Source: a virus
Reading direction: 5' to 3' (one strand)
Virus record (IMG/VR): IMGVR_UViG_3300027704_000140
Coordinates: 1-25,725 of that record
DNA length: 25,725 nt
The position numbers and the translations under genes were made by a program. The notes under the pieces were generated by a model. The model did no database searches, had not been told where the DNA came from, and saw only the letters and a list, made by a program, of their open reading frames with translations. Shown piece by piece: positions 13,859 to 20,419 of this stretch. The first letter of the stretch is position 1, and each line of letters begins with the position of its first letter.

Positions 13859-16624
13859 TTATCCATCGTTTGTTACTAAGCGCGTTAATATCGCGGTGAT
13901 GTGAATAGGAAGTGGCTGGTCTTGTTTAATGTAAACTTGACCTTCTGTTTCCCAGCCGCCCCGAAATTGTATTTGTTTGTCGCCGCTGAACAAGGGTGGC
14001 GACCCGTCCATTGAACTGGAACCCGCCCGAAATTGGATCTCATCATAATTAATGCCGTCTTCGCTAACCTTGGCCCCAAGCGTTTGGATAAACCGCGCCG
14101 TCAAATCAAAGACCCGCTTGGTCTTGCCTTGGGCGGTTCCATCGTCGGCCCCGGCTTCTGGCCGCAATGTTTTAACAATGCTTTCGTAGCTTAACCCAAT
14201 TTGAACTTCAGAAACTGCCGGAGCTAGACTTGATATGCCGCCAGATGTCACGCTTTGCGCCGCATAAACACTGCCGTCGCCAAGTATGCTGACTGTTTGT
14301 CCTTCAAGATGATGTAGGCCAGAAATTGTTGCTGTCGCTGTCGAATTGTAACTGAGGCCGCTATCGATGAAAAAAGCATTTTTCTTGGTTGAACTTTCCC
14401 GCGTATCAAAAGTCGCTTCCATAAATTCAATGTATCGCCGGGTAACGCCATCGATGGTTCGTTGCACAATCATCCACAACTCTTCCTCGCCATTATTTGA
14501 CGATGGTATGACGGACAAGCTCTCAACTATTGAAATCTCTTGGTTTGTTGTAGTTAGCCTCGCCGTGTCGCTTGATTCGACCGTAAGCGGCGCGGCCCCT
14601 TTGCGGAGTGTTTCTTCGACTGTAACGACAGCGGCGGCAGGGTTCGCCACTGTGAAATCTGCATGAGCATTAATGCGCGTGAATATATTGTCAGCGGTTG
14701 TATTGTTGCTTTCGTTTGGCCGGAAGCCAAAATCGGTGTCGGCTGGTGCGCCACTGCCAGCCGCCTCGCTGGTGAACGTCACTGTTTGCCCGTTAGACTT
14801 TGTAAATTTTAAAACTGTGCCTGCCGCTATGTTTGCAAAATCATCAACGGTGATAGTACACGCGCCAGATACGCCGCCGATCTTGTGGCGATGCCAAGCT
14901 ATGACTTGCTGATCTCTCAAATATGTGAGGCCAACCAATTGACCGTCAGCCTTTACACCCCAAATTGTTGTGTTTGGCTCTTGCTGATATGCAATTTCAG
15001 ATATGCCGCCCTTCGCAACCTGTGGAGACAAGATCGTTAGGTCAGGAGATTGGTAGCTGTCTGATTCAAATGCGTAGGTAAACTCGCGTAACTTTCGTTG
15101 TTGGCGTTGTATAAAAATAACCGTGTTGTCTACACGCACAGGCTTGTGTGTGTGGCTCCCGCGTGTGCCTTCTCTGACGACGCGGACGTTTGTCGGTGTT
15201 AGCGGGTCACTCGTTGTCGAGCCCGATATGACGAACTCACCGCCAACAGTGCCGACAGCCATGACCTTGCCGGGTGACAGCCAGCGGATCGCGTTGACTT
15301 GATCTGTCGCCAAAGTATAAATCACGGGGTCGTCGTCTAGTGTGCCGGGCGTGTGGTTTTCATAGTCGCCGGATTTCGATCCCCACAATGTTTGTGGTTG
15401 CTCGGTTGATCCAGCCCAAAACAATCGTTGTTCGTAAAAGGCGACAGCGGCGGGATAACCGGACGTTCCCGACCATGCACCCAAGCGCCATTTTGTTTCG
15501 CCAGTTGTGCCCCCAAATGTCGCATCAACCGTGACGACGACAACCGTAGTATTTGTAAAAGCAGTGACTGTGGCGTACCCCCACTGGATACCACCATCGC
15601 GCAAAAACTTCCATGTGACGTTATTGTCAACAATCTCATCGCCTTCGCCAGATGGCCCACCCGACCCGGCAGATGTCCCAGCCTTAATGCATTCATAGAC
15701 ATTGCCGGAGTTGCGTTTGACGACGCCAACCGCGTAGCTCGTAGATGCCGCCCAAGCGGCGGCTTGGTGCCCAATGGAGATTAGCCGCCCAACGTCCGTT
15801 GCCGCGAATCCAGCCCCCCCATTAATGCCTGTAACGGCTGATGCAGTTATTGTTTTCGCTGATCCTGTCGTCGCATTTGGAGTAAGTGTCGTCGTCGTTA
15901 AATTTTCGTCTTGATATGGCCCGTCCGTGTAAACAACGTCTTCAATTGTCCACGTTGTGTGGGCAGTCCGAGAAATCTTTTTAGGCGCATAATCCGGGTG
16001 AGCAAGATAAAGAACGTCTGCCGATTGAGCAAATTGGATGTCAAAAAGGTCGTCAGTTTCAAACGTTGTCGCTATGGTGTAAACCCGTGCAGCCGTTCCC
16101 GCCGAACCATAAGTCGTGAATGCGCTTGAGTTTATGTTAACGTCGTCAATATCAGTTAGCTCAAACGTGTTCGTTGCCTTGTTTTTAATCTTATAATATT
16201 TGCCGTTTAGCTCGGTCATGCCGACGACACTTGTTATGTAAACTTCATCGCCGTTTGAATATCCGTGGCTTGTCGCGGTGATCACGCACGGATTAGCTTT
16301 GGTCGCACCAGAGATTGTCTTGTTGGCCTCTAAAATTGCCCCTTGCTCTTTATAAAATCGAGCATACAAATTCCCAAGTTCAATGCAGTAAGCTTGTGTC
16401 GTTGAAAATTCAAATGGGATTAAGCGTGTTTTCGCCGCCGATGATTTGACTTCTTTGACAAATCGTGTGCCGGGTCGCCGGGAAATACCGCCATGCGGCA
16501 TCACCATAAAGTTCTCTAATGTCTCCGCACCATTGTTGTATTTTGCAATATCGACGCGGCCAAACAGTTCTTCTGATAACTCACCAGCGGTAAAGTTGGT
16601 TGCGATAACGCTTACGCGGCTCAT
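13859..16624 (-). CDS. Tail tubular protein B (T7 gp12-like nozzle) with inserted modules
   Basis: 921 residues; T7 gp12 is 794. The start is diagnostic: NFTAGELSEELFGRVDIAKY, then ETLENFMVMPHGGISRRPG. FYEQRLFWAGSTEQPQTLW, an IRWLSPG segment, HTHKPVRVDNTVIFIQR and ELWMIVQRTIDGVTRRYIE follow, as in gp12-type proteins that form the tail nozzle. Three stretches look inserted: about 105-185 (NPCVITATSHGYSNGDEVYI, E1-FCCH-like), about 291-343 (WAASTSYAVGVV to NNVTWKFL, carbohydrate-binding-like), and about 588-697 (FTKSNGQTVTFTSEAAG). These probably decorate the nozzle surface. ATG at 16624 follows the tail tubular A stop at once, and it is probably cotranslated with that gene. Confidence 0.9.
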   Translation of the reverse strand: MSRVSVIATNFTAGELSEELFGRVDIAKYNNGAETLENFMVMPHGGISRRPGTRFVKEVKSSAAKTRLIPFEFSTTQAYCIELGNLYARFYKEQGAILEANKTISGATKANPCVITATSHGYSNGDEVYITSVVGMTELNGKYYKIKNKATNTFELTDIDDVNINSSAFTTYGSAGTAARVYTIATTFETDDLFDIQFAQSADVLYLAHPDYAPKKISRTAHTTWTIEDVVYTDGPYQDENLTTTTLTPNATTGSAKTITASAVTGINGGAGFAATDVGRLISIGHQAAAWAASTSYAVGVVKRNSGNVYECIKAGTSAGSGGPSGEGDEIVDNNVTWKFLRDGGIQWGYATVTAFTNTTVVVVTVDATFGGTTGETKWRLGAWSGTSGYPAAVAFYEQRLFWAGSTEQPQTLWGSKSGDYENHTPGTLDDDPVIYTLATDQVNAIRWLSPGKVMAVGTVGGEFVISGSTTSDPLTPTNVRVVREGTRGSHTHKPVRVDNTVIFIQRQQRKLREFTYAFESDSYQSPDLTILSPQVAKGGISEIAYQQEPNTTIWGVKADGQLVGLTYLRDQQVIAWHRHKIGGVSGACTITVDDFANIAAGTVLKFTKSNGQTVTFTSEAAGSGAPADTDFGFRPNESNNTTADNIFTRINAHADFTVANPAAAVVTVEETLRKGAAPLTVESSDTARLTTTNQEISIVESLSVIPSSNNGEEELWMIVQRTIDGVTRRYIEFMEATFDTRESSTKKNAFFIDSGLSYNSTATATISGLHHLEGQTVSILGDGSVYAAQSVTSGGISSLAPAVSEVQIGLSYESIVKTLRPEAGADDGTAQGKTKRVFDLTARFIQTLGAKVSEDGINYDEIQFRAGSSSMDGSPPLFSGDKQIQFRGGWETEGQVYIKQDQPLPIHITAILTRLVTNDG

Positions 16625-16626
16625 AT

Positions 16627-17181
16627 TTAAACTCTCACATCAAGCCACGATTGTTCATCAGCCGACAAACTTTCCTGTGCATCTACTAACCGCGCCTCTT
16701 TAAGCATGGACGCGAATTTCTGTTCAGCCGTTGCAGCGACGGTTTGCGATGCCGTTATGTCGTATGCAATGTCAGCGGCAAGGCGAAGCGAGTAAGCCTC
16801 AATGAACTTTGTATCAAAAAGATTTGGGTCTGTGACACGCTCAATATAAACGATTTCAAGCGGAGCCGCCGCATCTGAAACGATTTGCTGACCCTCAACG
16901 GCCCATTCTTCAGTCGTATTGACCTCTATAATTCTAAGTGTGTTATTCGGAAAATCAAAAGCATTGGTGTACTCGAAAATTGGAGCCGTTGTATTTGCGG
17001 CAAGGGCGACCCGTTTAACCGCAAAATTCCACGGATGATCGCGGAGCAACTGGTCGCGTGTTTGCTCAAACAGCCGTTTGCATGCTCGCCCTTCTTTAGT
17101 GTCGTCATCTAAAGACGTAATTGGCGTCGCCCCCAAAAACGTGATTGCCCGATTTGCAATTTCAACAAACGTTGTTGCCAT
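16627..17181 (-). CDS. Tail tubular protein A (T7 gp11-like adaptor)
   Basis: 184 residues from ATG 17181, chosen over an upstream ATG at 17223 because AGGAAAT lies just before it and because residues read from 17223 would be encoded by the terminator hairpin. MATTFVEIANRAITFLGA, then KEGRACKRLFEQTRDQLLRD, HPWNFAVKRVAL and FIEAYSLRLAADIAY are the classic gp11 pattern; T7 gp11 is 196 residues. It forms the ring between portal and nozzle that completes the head-tail junction. First gene after the capsid terminator, it is followed by the gp12-like gene with 2 bases between them. Confidence 0.9.
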   Translation of the reverse strand: MATTFVEIANRAITFLGATPITSLDDDTKEGRACKRLFEQTRDQLLRDHPWNFAVKRVALAANTTAPIFEYTNAFDFPNNTLRIIEVNTTEEWAVEGQQIVSDAAAPLEIVYIERVTDPNLFDTKFIEAYSLRLAADIAYDITASQTVAATAEQKFASMLKEARLVDAQESLSADEQSWLDVRV

Positions 17182-17191
17182 TTTATTTCCT

Positions 17192-17221
17192 AAAAAAAAG
17201 AAAGGGGGACCGAAGCCCCCC
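17192..17221 (-). terminator. Intrinsic terminator with UUCG loop after the capsid genes
   Basis: On the minus strand the RNA reads GGGGGGCUUCGGUCCCCC followed by UUUCUUUUUUUU. The stem is five G-C pairs, a G-U pair and a C-G pair closing a UUCG tetraloop, with an 11-of-12 U tract. It lies between the second head protein gene (stop 17229) and tail tubular A, the same place as T7 Tphi after gene 10. It would lower tail gene expression relative to capsid. Confidence 0.92.
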
Positions 17222-17228
17222 AATCAAT

Positions 17229-17723
17229 TTAATCAACGACATAAGCTAAGTATCCAACGAGATCGTCGCCAGAAACTTGTGCATTGTCCGTTGCCGTCGC
17301 ACGAATTACGACGCCATCTTGTGACTCAAACACGTAGGCTCCGCCCATAAGAAGGTTCGCCGCGATGGCCCCTTCAAATGTTTGGAAACCGACTGTGTCA
17401 ACGTCTAAGGCGTTTACCAACCCGTCTGGGTCTGCCGCTACGGCAGTTCCAGCTTGGTTTGTATAAGCGTCCCAGCCTAAATCCAACGTCGCTGAACTCG
17501 TTGTCCAGTTGACGTAGGCTTTCGACATCGATGTTAAGAGCCGAACTCGGCCAGCGGGTAAACGTGCCAAGGCAACGCTAGACCCGGTGTCACCAGTTCC
17601 GTCTTGATCGTGGGTGAAAAACGCAATACGCACAACACCGTGTTGTTCCGTCGTATTATTGTTAACGGGTGGTGTTGCAGTTACGTTTGTGTATTCAGTC
17701 GATTTTTGTACTGTTACAGCCAT
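17229..17723 (-). CDS. Second head protein, possible capsid decoration protein
   Basis: 164 residues. ATG 17723 has one of the strongest ribosome sites in the window (GGAGG, followed by GTTTGAA). The product is beta-rich and acidic, without Cys or membrane segments: VVRIAFFTHDQDGTG, ARLPAGRVRLLTSMSK, AYVNWTTSSATLDLGWDAY, GGAYVFESQDGVVIRATA. It follows the major capsid gene by 12 bases and precedes the terminator, so it should be made at capsid-like levels. Proteins of this size and place in podoviruses are often head fibre, decoration or head stabilisation proteins. I did not recognise a named family, so the role is inferred from position and predicted expression. Confidence 0.75.
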   Translation of the reverse strand: MAVTVQKSTEYTNVTATPPVNNNTTEQHGVVRIAFFTHDQDGTGDTGSSVALARLPAGRVRLLTSMSKAYVNWTTSSATLDLGWDAYTNQAGTAVAADPDGLVNALDVDTVGFQTFEGAIAANLLMGGAYVFESQDGVVIRATATDNAQVSGDDLVGYLAYVVD

Positions 17724-17735
17724 TTCAAACCCTCC

Positions 17736-18617
17736 TTAACTCGGATGACATTCGATGTAACCCACAAGCTCTTCTTGCATACGGGTTGCACCAATTGACA
17801 TCGATGTGAAAACTTGAGTCGCGTAGTTTTTGTCTGCGCGCTCGGAGATTTTAACGGTTGGCTCTGCACCAACGGCTAGTTTCATACCGGATTTTTGCCA
17901 GTACAAAACTTTATCGTCAGAATTAGAATCCACTGCAATACGTTCGGTGCGCTTAATCATAAAGCCCATGAAAGTATTTACTTCGCCAGCGACCAACGCC
18001 TTAACGGTGTTAAAGTCACTTGAAGTAATTTCAGTTTCAGCCAACAGATTTGACAGTTGCATAGCGTTGATGATCATGTAACGGTCATCGTCCTCTGCCT
18101 CATTCGCATCTAGGTTTTTCTTAGCCGCACGAAGCTTGCCAATGTTTAAGCCAGTGTCAGCCGCTGGTGAAATACCAACTTGGACATCGACAGTCATTGC
18201 CGCCGCATATGCAGTAGATGTGCCACCAGCAACGCCCGTAAAGGCAGTGCCGTCAGCCGCCGCCACGATAACGTCGTCCATAGAACGGCCCATTGCATTG
18301 GCACAGGCCGTGGAATACGGACCTGTTGGGTCAATTAACATACGAACACGATCCTCAGAATCAATGAGGTCGGCCCAGTCATAATCGACTAAAGAGACAC
18401 GGCGTCTTGCGTGTGGGGTGTCCATACGCGGGGTGTCGGCGTGTCGTGAAGTGCGTTGTTGAGCGGACGTTGAACCAATCTGTTCAAAATAAGCGTTCTT
18501 GCCTGTAACTGTCTCTAAAGAAACACAGTCACGAAGGCGGGAACCCTTCTGTTGAACGAGGTGTTCGACGTTACCTTTATATTGCTCAACAAACGCAGTC
18601 GTAATTTGAACTGACAT
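17736..18617 (-). CDS. Major capsid protein
   Basis: 293 residues from ATG 18617, which has AGGAG eight bases upstream; a TTG two codons earlier is less likely. The N-terminal part (TTAFVEQYKGNVEHLVQQKG, SRLRDCVSLETVTGKNAYFE) resembles the N-arm and start of the HK97 fold in the phage_capsid_2 type. DTPRMDTPHARRRVSLVDYD, LIDSEDRVRMLIDPTGPYS and ANAMGRSMDDVIVAAADGTA are typical of this podoviral family. The C-terminus (KNYATQVFTSMSIGATRMQE) is the usual last strand. Length is normal. It lies between scaffold and second head protein, with a 110-base structured leader in front. Confidence 0.92.
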   Translation of the reverse strand: MSVQITTAFVEQYKGNVEHLVQQKGSRLRDCVSLETVTGKNAYFEQIGSTSAQQRTSRHADTPRMDTPHARRRVSLVDYDWADLIDSEDRVRMLIDPTGPYSTACANAMGRSMDDVIVAAADGTAFTGVAGGTSTAYAAAMTVDVQVGISPAADTGLNIGKLRAAKKNLDANEAEDDDRYMIINAMQLSNLLAETEITSSDFNTVKALVAGEVNTFMGFMIKRTERIAVDSNSDDKVLYWQKSGMKLAVGAEPTVKISERADKNYATQVFTSMSIGATRMQEELVGYIECHPS

Positions 18618-18623
18618 GGTCAA

Positions 18624-18732
18624 TTCTCCTTTTGCGTTGGTTTAAAATAAAGATGGTTAAAGGGTTGCCCGGTGTCGGACCCTGCGCGGTCTATCCCGCC
18701 GTCTTGCCCAGACCCGCTTGGGGTTATCTGGT
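18624..18732 (-). promoter_or_regulatory. GC-rich structured leader between scaffold and capsid genes
   Basis: The only sizable gap inside the head operon, and it holds no ORF. Two hairpins can form: 18686-18692 with 18710-18717 (GCGGTCT against AGACCCGC, one bulge, 17-nt loop) and 18661-18665 with 18679-18683 (AGGGT against ACCCT). No U tract follows, so this is not a terminator. It may be a processing site or stabilising 5' end for capsid mRNA, like the RNase III sites between T7 late genes; that is inference. No convincing sigma-70 promoter was found. Confidence 0.45.
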
Positions 18733-19545
18733 TTAGCTTGCGAGTTCAGTCCCGTAAGCCAATTCTGTCAGTCGCGTCAACTTTTGGTTGAGGACTTTAT
18801 GTTCTGGATGCGAAGCGTCCATTAATCCGGGGTTAGACCGAATTGTAGCAATTTGCTCTTTCGCCATGTCTGGCGTCGTGCCGAATTGCCCCGCACTTTC
18901 GCTGTCTTTAAACTGTGGACCCTTGCCAAGGGCAACGCCAATTTTTGATAAAGCGTTAATTATTACAGGGTTCATTCCAAGGTTTGCTTGGTTTAATACA
19001 TCGCGTAGCTCTTCACCGCCAAATTCTCGGACTGCCGAATTGGCGGCGGCGACGCGCTCATCAAAAGCGGTGCCAAATTTGCTTTGGAGTTCGCTATGCC
19101 ATTGCTCATTTTGCTGGTCTATTGACTCAGATTGATCAACTTGGCCTTGGCCCATGCGCTCGACAAATTTGTCGTGCATGGCCTGTGCCATCGATGCAGG
19201 CATCTTGTTTTCGTAAGCAACTTCGCGGAACCAATCAGATAGGCCTTGATCATAATTCTCAGAACCTTCGGGAGCGTTTAGCTCATAGGCCGAAGCTTCA
19301 TCCGGAGTGCCAAGCTTTGACCAGCCGTCCCACTCGCGTAAATCAGTGTCGGCGCTAGGCAAGACAACTTTGTCGGCACCAACAGCTTTTTCTAAATTTA
19401 CGTAGCTTTCTAAAACGTCGCTTGGGCCGCTCCAGCCCTTTGCAGTGACAAGGTCGTCATAACCTTCGTTCCAAGAAGCGGGGGTTGACCCGGCGTCTTC
19501 TGGGTTACCCGCATCAAGTACGGACCCGTCTAGATCATTCGGCAT
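18733..19545 (-). CDS. Scaffolding / capsid assembly protein
   Basis: 270 residues, strongly acidic, Gln/Glu/Asp-rich and helix-prone, with no membrane segment. ATG 19545 has AGGAG nearby and overlaps the Bbp19-like stop by 11 nt. The N-terminal part has WNEGYDDLVTAKGWSGPSDV, YVNLEKAVGADKVVLP and LGTPDEASAYEL, the repeating pattern of podoviral scaffold proteins (W..LG.P....Y.L). The C-terminal region is a charged helical segment. It is directly upstream of the major capsid gene, as expected. Family knowledge: it guides procapsid assembly and then leaves the head. Confidence 0.85.
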   Translation of the reverse strand: MPNDLDGSVLDAGNPEDAGSTPASWNEGYDDLVTAKGWSGPSDVLESYVNLEKAVGADKVVLPSADTDLREWDGWSKLGTPDEASAYELNAPEGSENYDQGLSDWFREVAYENKMPASMAQAMHDKFVERMGQGQVDQSESIDQQNEQWHSELQSKFGTAFDERVAAANSAVREFGGEELRDVLNQANLGMNPVIINALSKIGVALGKGPQFKDSESAGQFGTTPDMAKEQIATIRSNPGLMDASHPEHKVLNQKLTRLTELAYGTELAS

Positions 19546-19801
19546 TAATCGTTTCTCCTATTGCAAGTTTGGTTATTTGGTTTTCATCTAATGCGAGGAT
19601 CGTGATGATCCGGCGCACCATGTCTCTGCCGCCTTCCATGTGCTGGAGTTCGGCGTTGTCTCTGAAACCTGACATCTGATACAGGCCAGAAACTTTCAGC
19701 ATATCTTTAAAAATGATTTCACCTTGTGGCGTGTGGAGGAAAACGTCCCGATAAGCCTGCATGATTTCAGCTTGAACTTTATTTTGTTGTGGTTTGCTCA
19801 A
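19535..19801 (-). CDS. Bbp19-like small phage protein
   Basis: 88 residues with a TTG start at 19801, supported by AAAAGG seven bases upstream. The core (YRDVFLHTPQGEIIFKDML, VSGLYQMSGF, ELQHMEGGRDMVRRIITIL) has the pattern of the Bbp19-like phage family: a YR.vF.t..G..vl..L start and an EG.R.vv..I helix near the end. Members lie next to portal and scaffold genes in many podoviruses; their function is not well established. It is the first gene of the head unit, next to the divergent plus-strand gene, and overlaps the scaffold start. Confidence 0.75.
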   Translation of the reverse strand: MSKPQQNKVQAEIMQAYRDVFLHTPQGEIIFKDMLKVSGLYQMSGFRDNAELQHMEGGRDMVRRIITILALDENQITKLAIGETINAE

Positions 19802-19816
19802 ATAAGGGCCTTTTCT

Positions 19817-19870
19817 AAAAAATCACAAAATTGCCAAAAACCTAAAAAAGCTTTTTTTTCAACTTTTTTT
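19817..19870. other. Phased A/T tracts, predicted curved DNA
   Basis: A tracts at 19817-19822, 19827-19830, 19836-19840 and 19844-19849, then T tracts at 19852-19859 and 19864-19870. The centres of the A tracts are 8-10 bases apart, close to one helical turn, which predicts intrinsic bending. Positions 19844-19857 form a perfect palindrome around GC. The site lies upstream of both the plus-strand gene and the head operon. Confidence 0.5.
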
Positions 19871-19945
19871 CTTTAATGACATCAATAACTTATTTTTTTA
19901 AAACGGCTAAAAACGCCTGTTTTGGCAAAAGCTCAAAAAGCAATG

Positions 19946-19954
19946 TGCTATAAT
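19946..19954 (+). promoter_or_regulatory. Extended -10 sigma-70 type promoter of the plus-strand gene
   Basis: TGCTATAAT at 19946-19954 is a perfect TATAAT with the extended TGn element. No good -35 lies at 17 bases; TTGGCA at 19922-19927 is 21 bases away. Extended -10 promoters do not need a strong -35. Expected transcript start is about 19961, leaving about 83 bases of leader before the ATG at 20044. This suggests use of host RNA polymerase. Confidence 0.7.
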
Positions 19955-20043
19955 AATGGGGTCGTTAAGAAAAAACGATTTTGCAGAAATACATTATAAA
20001 TATGGAATTGTGTTTTTGTAGTCTAACCAAAAAGGAAAAGACT

Positions 20044-20325
20044 ATGGAAACACCATACGTTGCTAAAGACCGCGAGAGCATTACTGCCGCTCTCATAAAT
20101 CTTATTGGCGAAACTGTTTGCGTTAGCTGGGTTTCAGATCAAATCCAATTACGCAAATGCTTTGAGCCTCAAATTTCTGTTCAAGCAGAACTGGAGGGTT
20201 CAGCAAAAACTGAGAAATTTCGTGTTCTTGTTAATGATGACAGTTACACATATTTTTATGGTTATAACGTCTGGTCTGTTGGGCAAAATGTGGGCAAGAG
20301 AGCCGTAATTTTTATTGACAGATAA
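20044..20325 (+). CDS. Unknown protein, lone plus-strand gene with own signals (moron-like)
   Basis: 93 residues from ATG 20044, chosen because AAGGAAAAG stands seven bases before it; upstream in-frame ATGs at 20002 and TTGs lack such a site. Not recognised. There is a helix-prone N-terminal third (KDRESITAALINLIGETVCV) and then beta-rich sequence (IQLRKCFEPQISVQAELEG, KFRVLVNDDSYTYFYGYNVW, KRAVIFIDR), so a small beta-barrel-like fold is possible. No signal peptide or membrane helix. It is the only gene here against late transcription, has a host-type promoter and a shared terminator, and separates portal from head genes. Early expression and a host-directed or regulatory role are plausible but unproven. 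Confidence 0.75.
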   Translation: METPYVAKDRESITAALINLIGETVCVSWVSDQIQLRKCFEPQISVQAELEGSAKTEKFRVLVNDDSYTYFYGYNVWSVGQNVGKRAVIFIDR

Positions 20326-20357
20326 AAAAACGCCTCAAGCTAGAACTTGAGACGTTT
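20324..20357. terminator. Bidirectional terminator between plus-strand gene and portal gene
   Basis: Stem CGCCTCAAG (20331-20339) with CTTGAGACG (20346-20354), one C-A mismatch, six-base loop. On the minus strand it is followed by seven U (20330-20324), a strong intrinsic terminator for the terminase-portal transcript. On the plus strand only UUUAAC follows, so termination there is weaker. It serves two convergent genes and its A tract abuts the plus-strand stop codon. Confidence 0.82.
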
Positions 20358-20365
20358 AACTTAAC

Positions 20366-20385
20366 AAAACAAAACAAAACAAAAC
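20366..20385. repeat. Tandem AAAAC repeat
   Basis: Four exact copies of AAAAC in a row, preceded by a partial copy, between the terminator and the end of the portal gene. On the late transcript this is a GUUUU repeat. It is low complexity and may be without function. Confidence 0.8.
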
Positions 20386-20419
20386 TACATTAACACAATT
20401 CTATTTTACTACAAGACTG

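Larger units (their letters stand above)
19802..20043. promoter_or_regulatory. Divergent intergenic region between head operon and plus-strand gene
   Basis: 242 bases without a gene, very AT-rich. It contains runs of A and T at about 9-base spacing (next entries), a plus-strand promoter at 19946-19954, and a weak hairpin near the expected transcript start (TCGTT at 19962-19966 with AACGA at 19974-19978, then TTTT). The head operon must begin here or depend on read-through. On the minus strand the best candidate is TTGCCA (19928-19923) with a poor -10 at 19-base spacing, which I do not regard as convincing. A phage-specific promoter is possible. Confidence 0.6.

Noticed and set aside
15337-15774. 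Open minus-strand frame of 145 codons inside the nozzle gene
   Set aside because: Lies wholly within tail tubular B in another frame, has biased composition and no ribosome site.
18661-18717. Possible tRNA in the GC-rich gap before the capsid gene
   Set aside because: No acceptor stem, anticodon arm or T-arm consensus; only two short hairpins.
19880-19935. Sigma-70 promoter on the minus strand for the head operon (TTGCCA with a TTTTAA -10)
   Set aside because: Spacing of 19 bases and a poor -10; AT-rich DNA gives such matches by chance.
19962-19982. Intrinsic attenuator in the leader of the plus-strand gene
   Set aside because: Only a 5-bp AT-rich stem and four U; too weak and too close to the transcript start to call.
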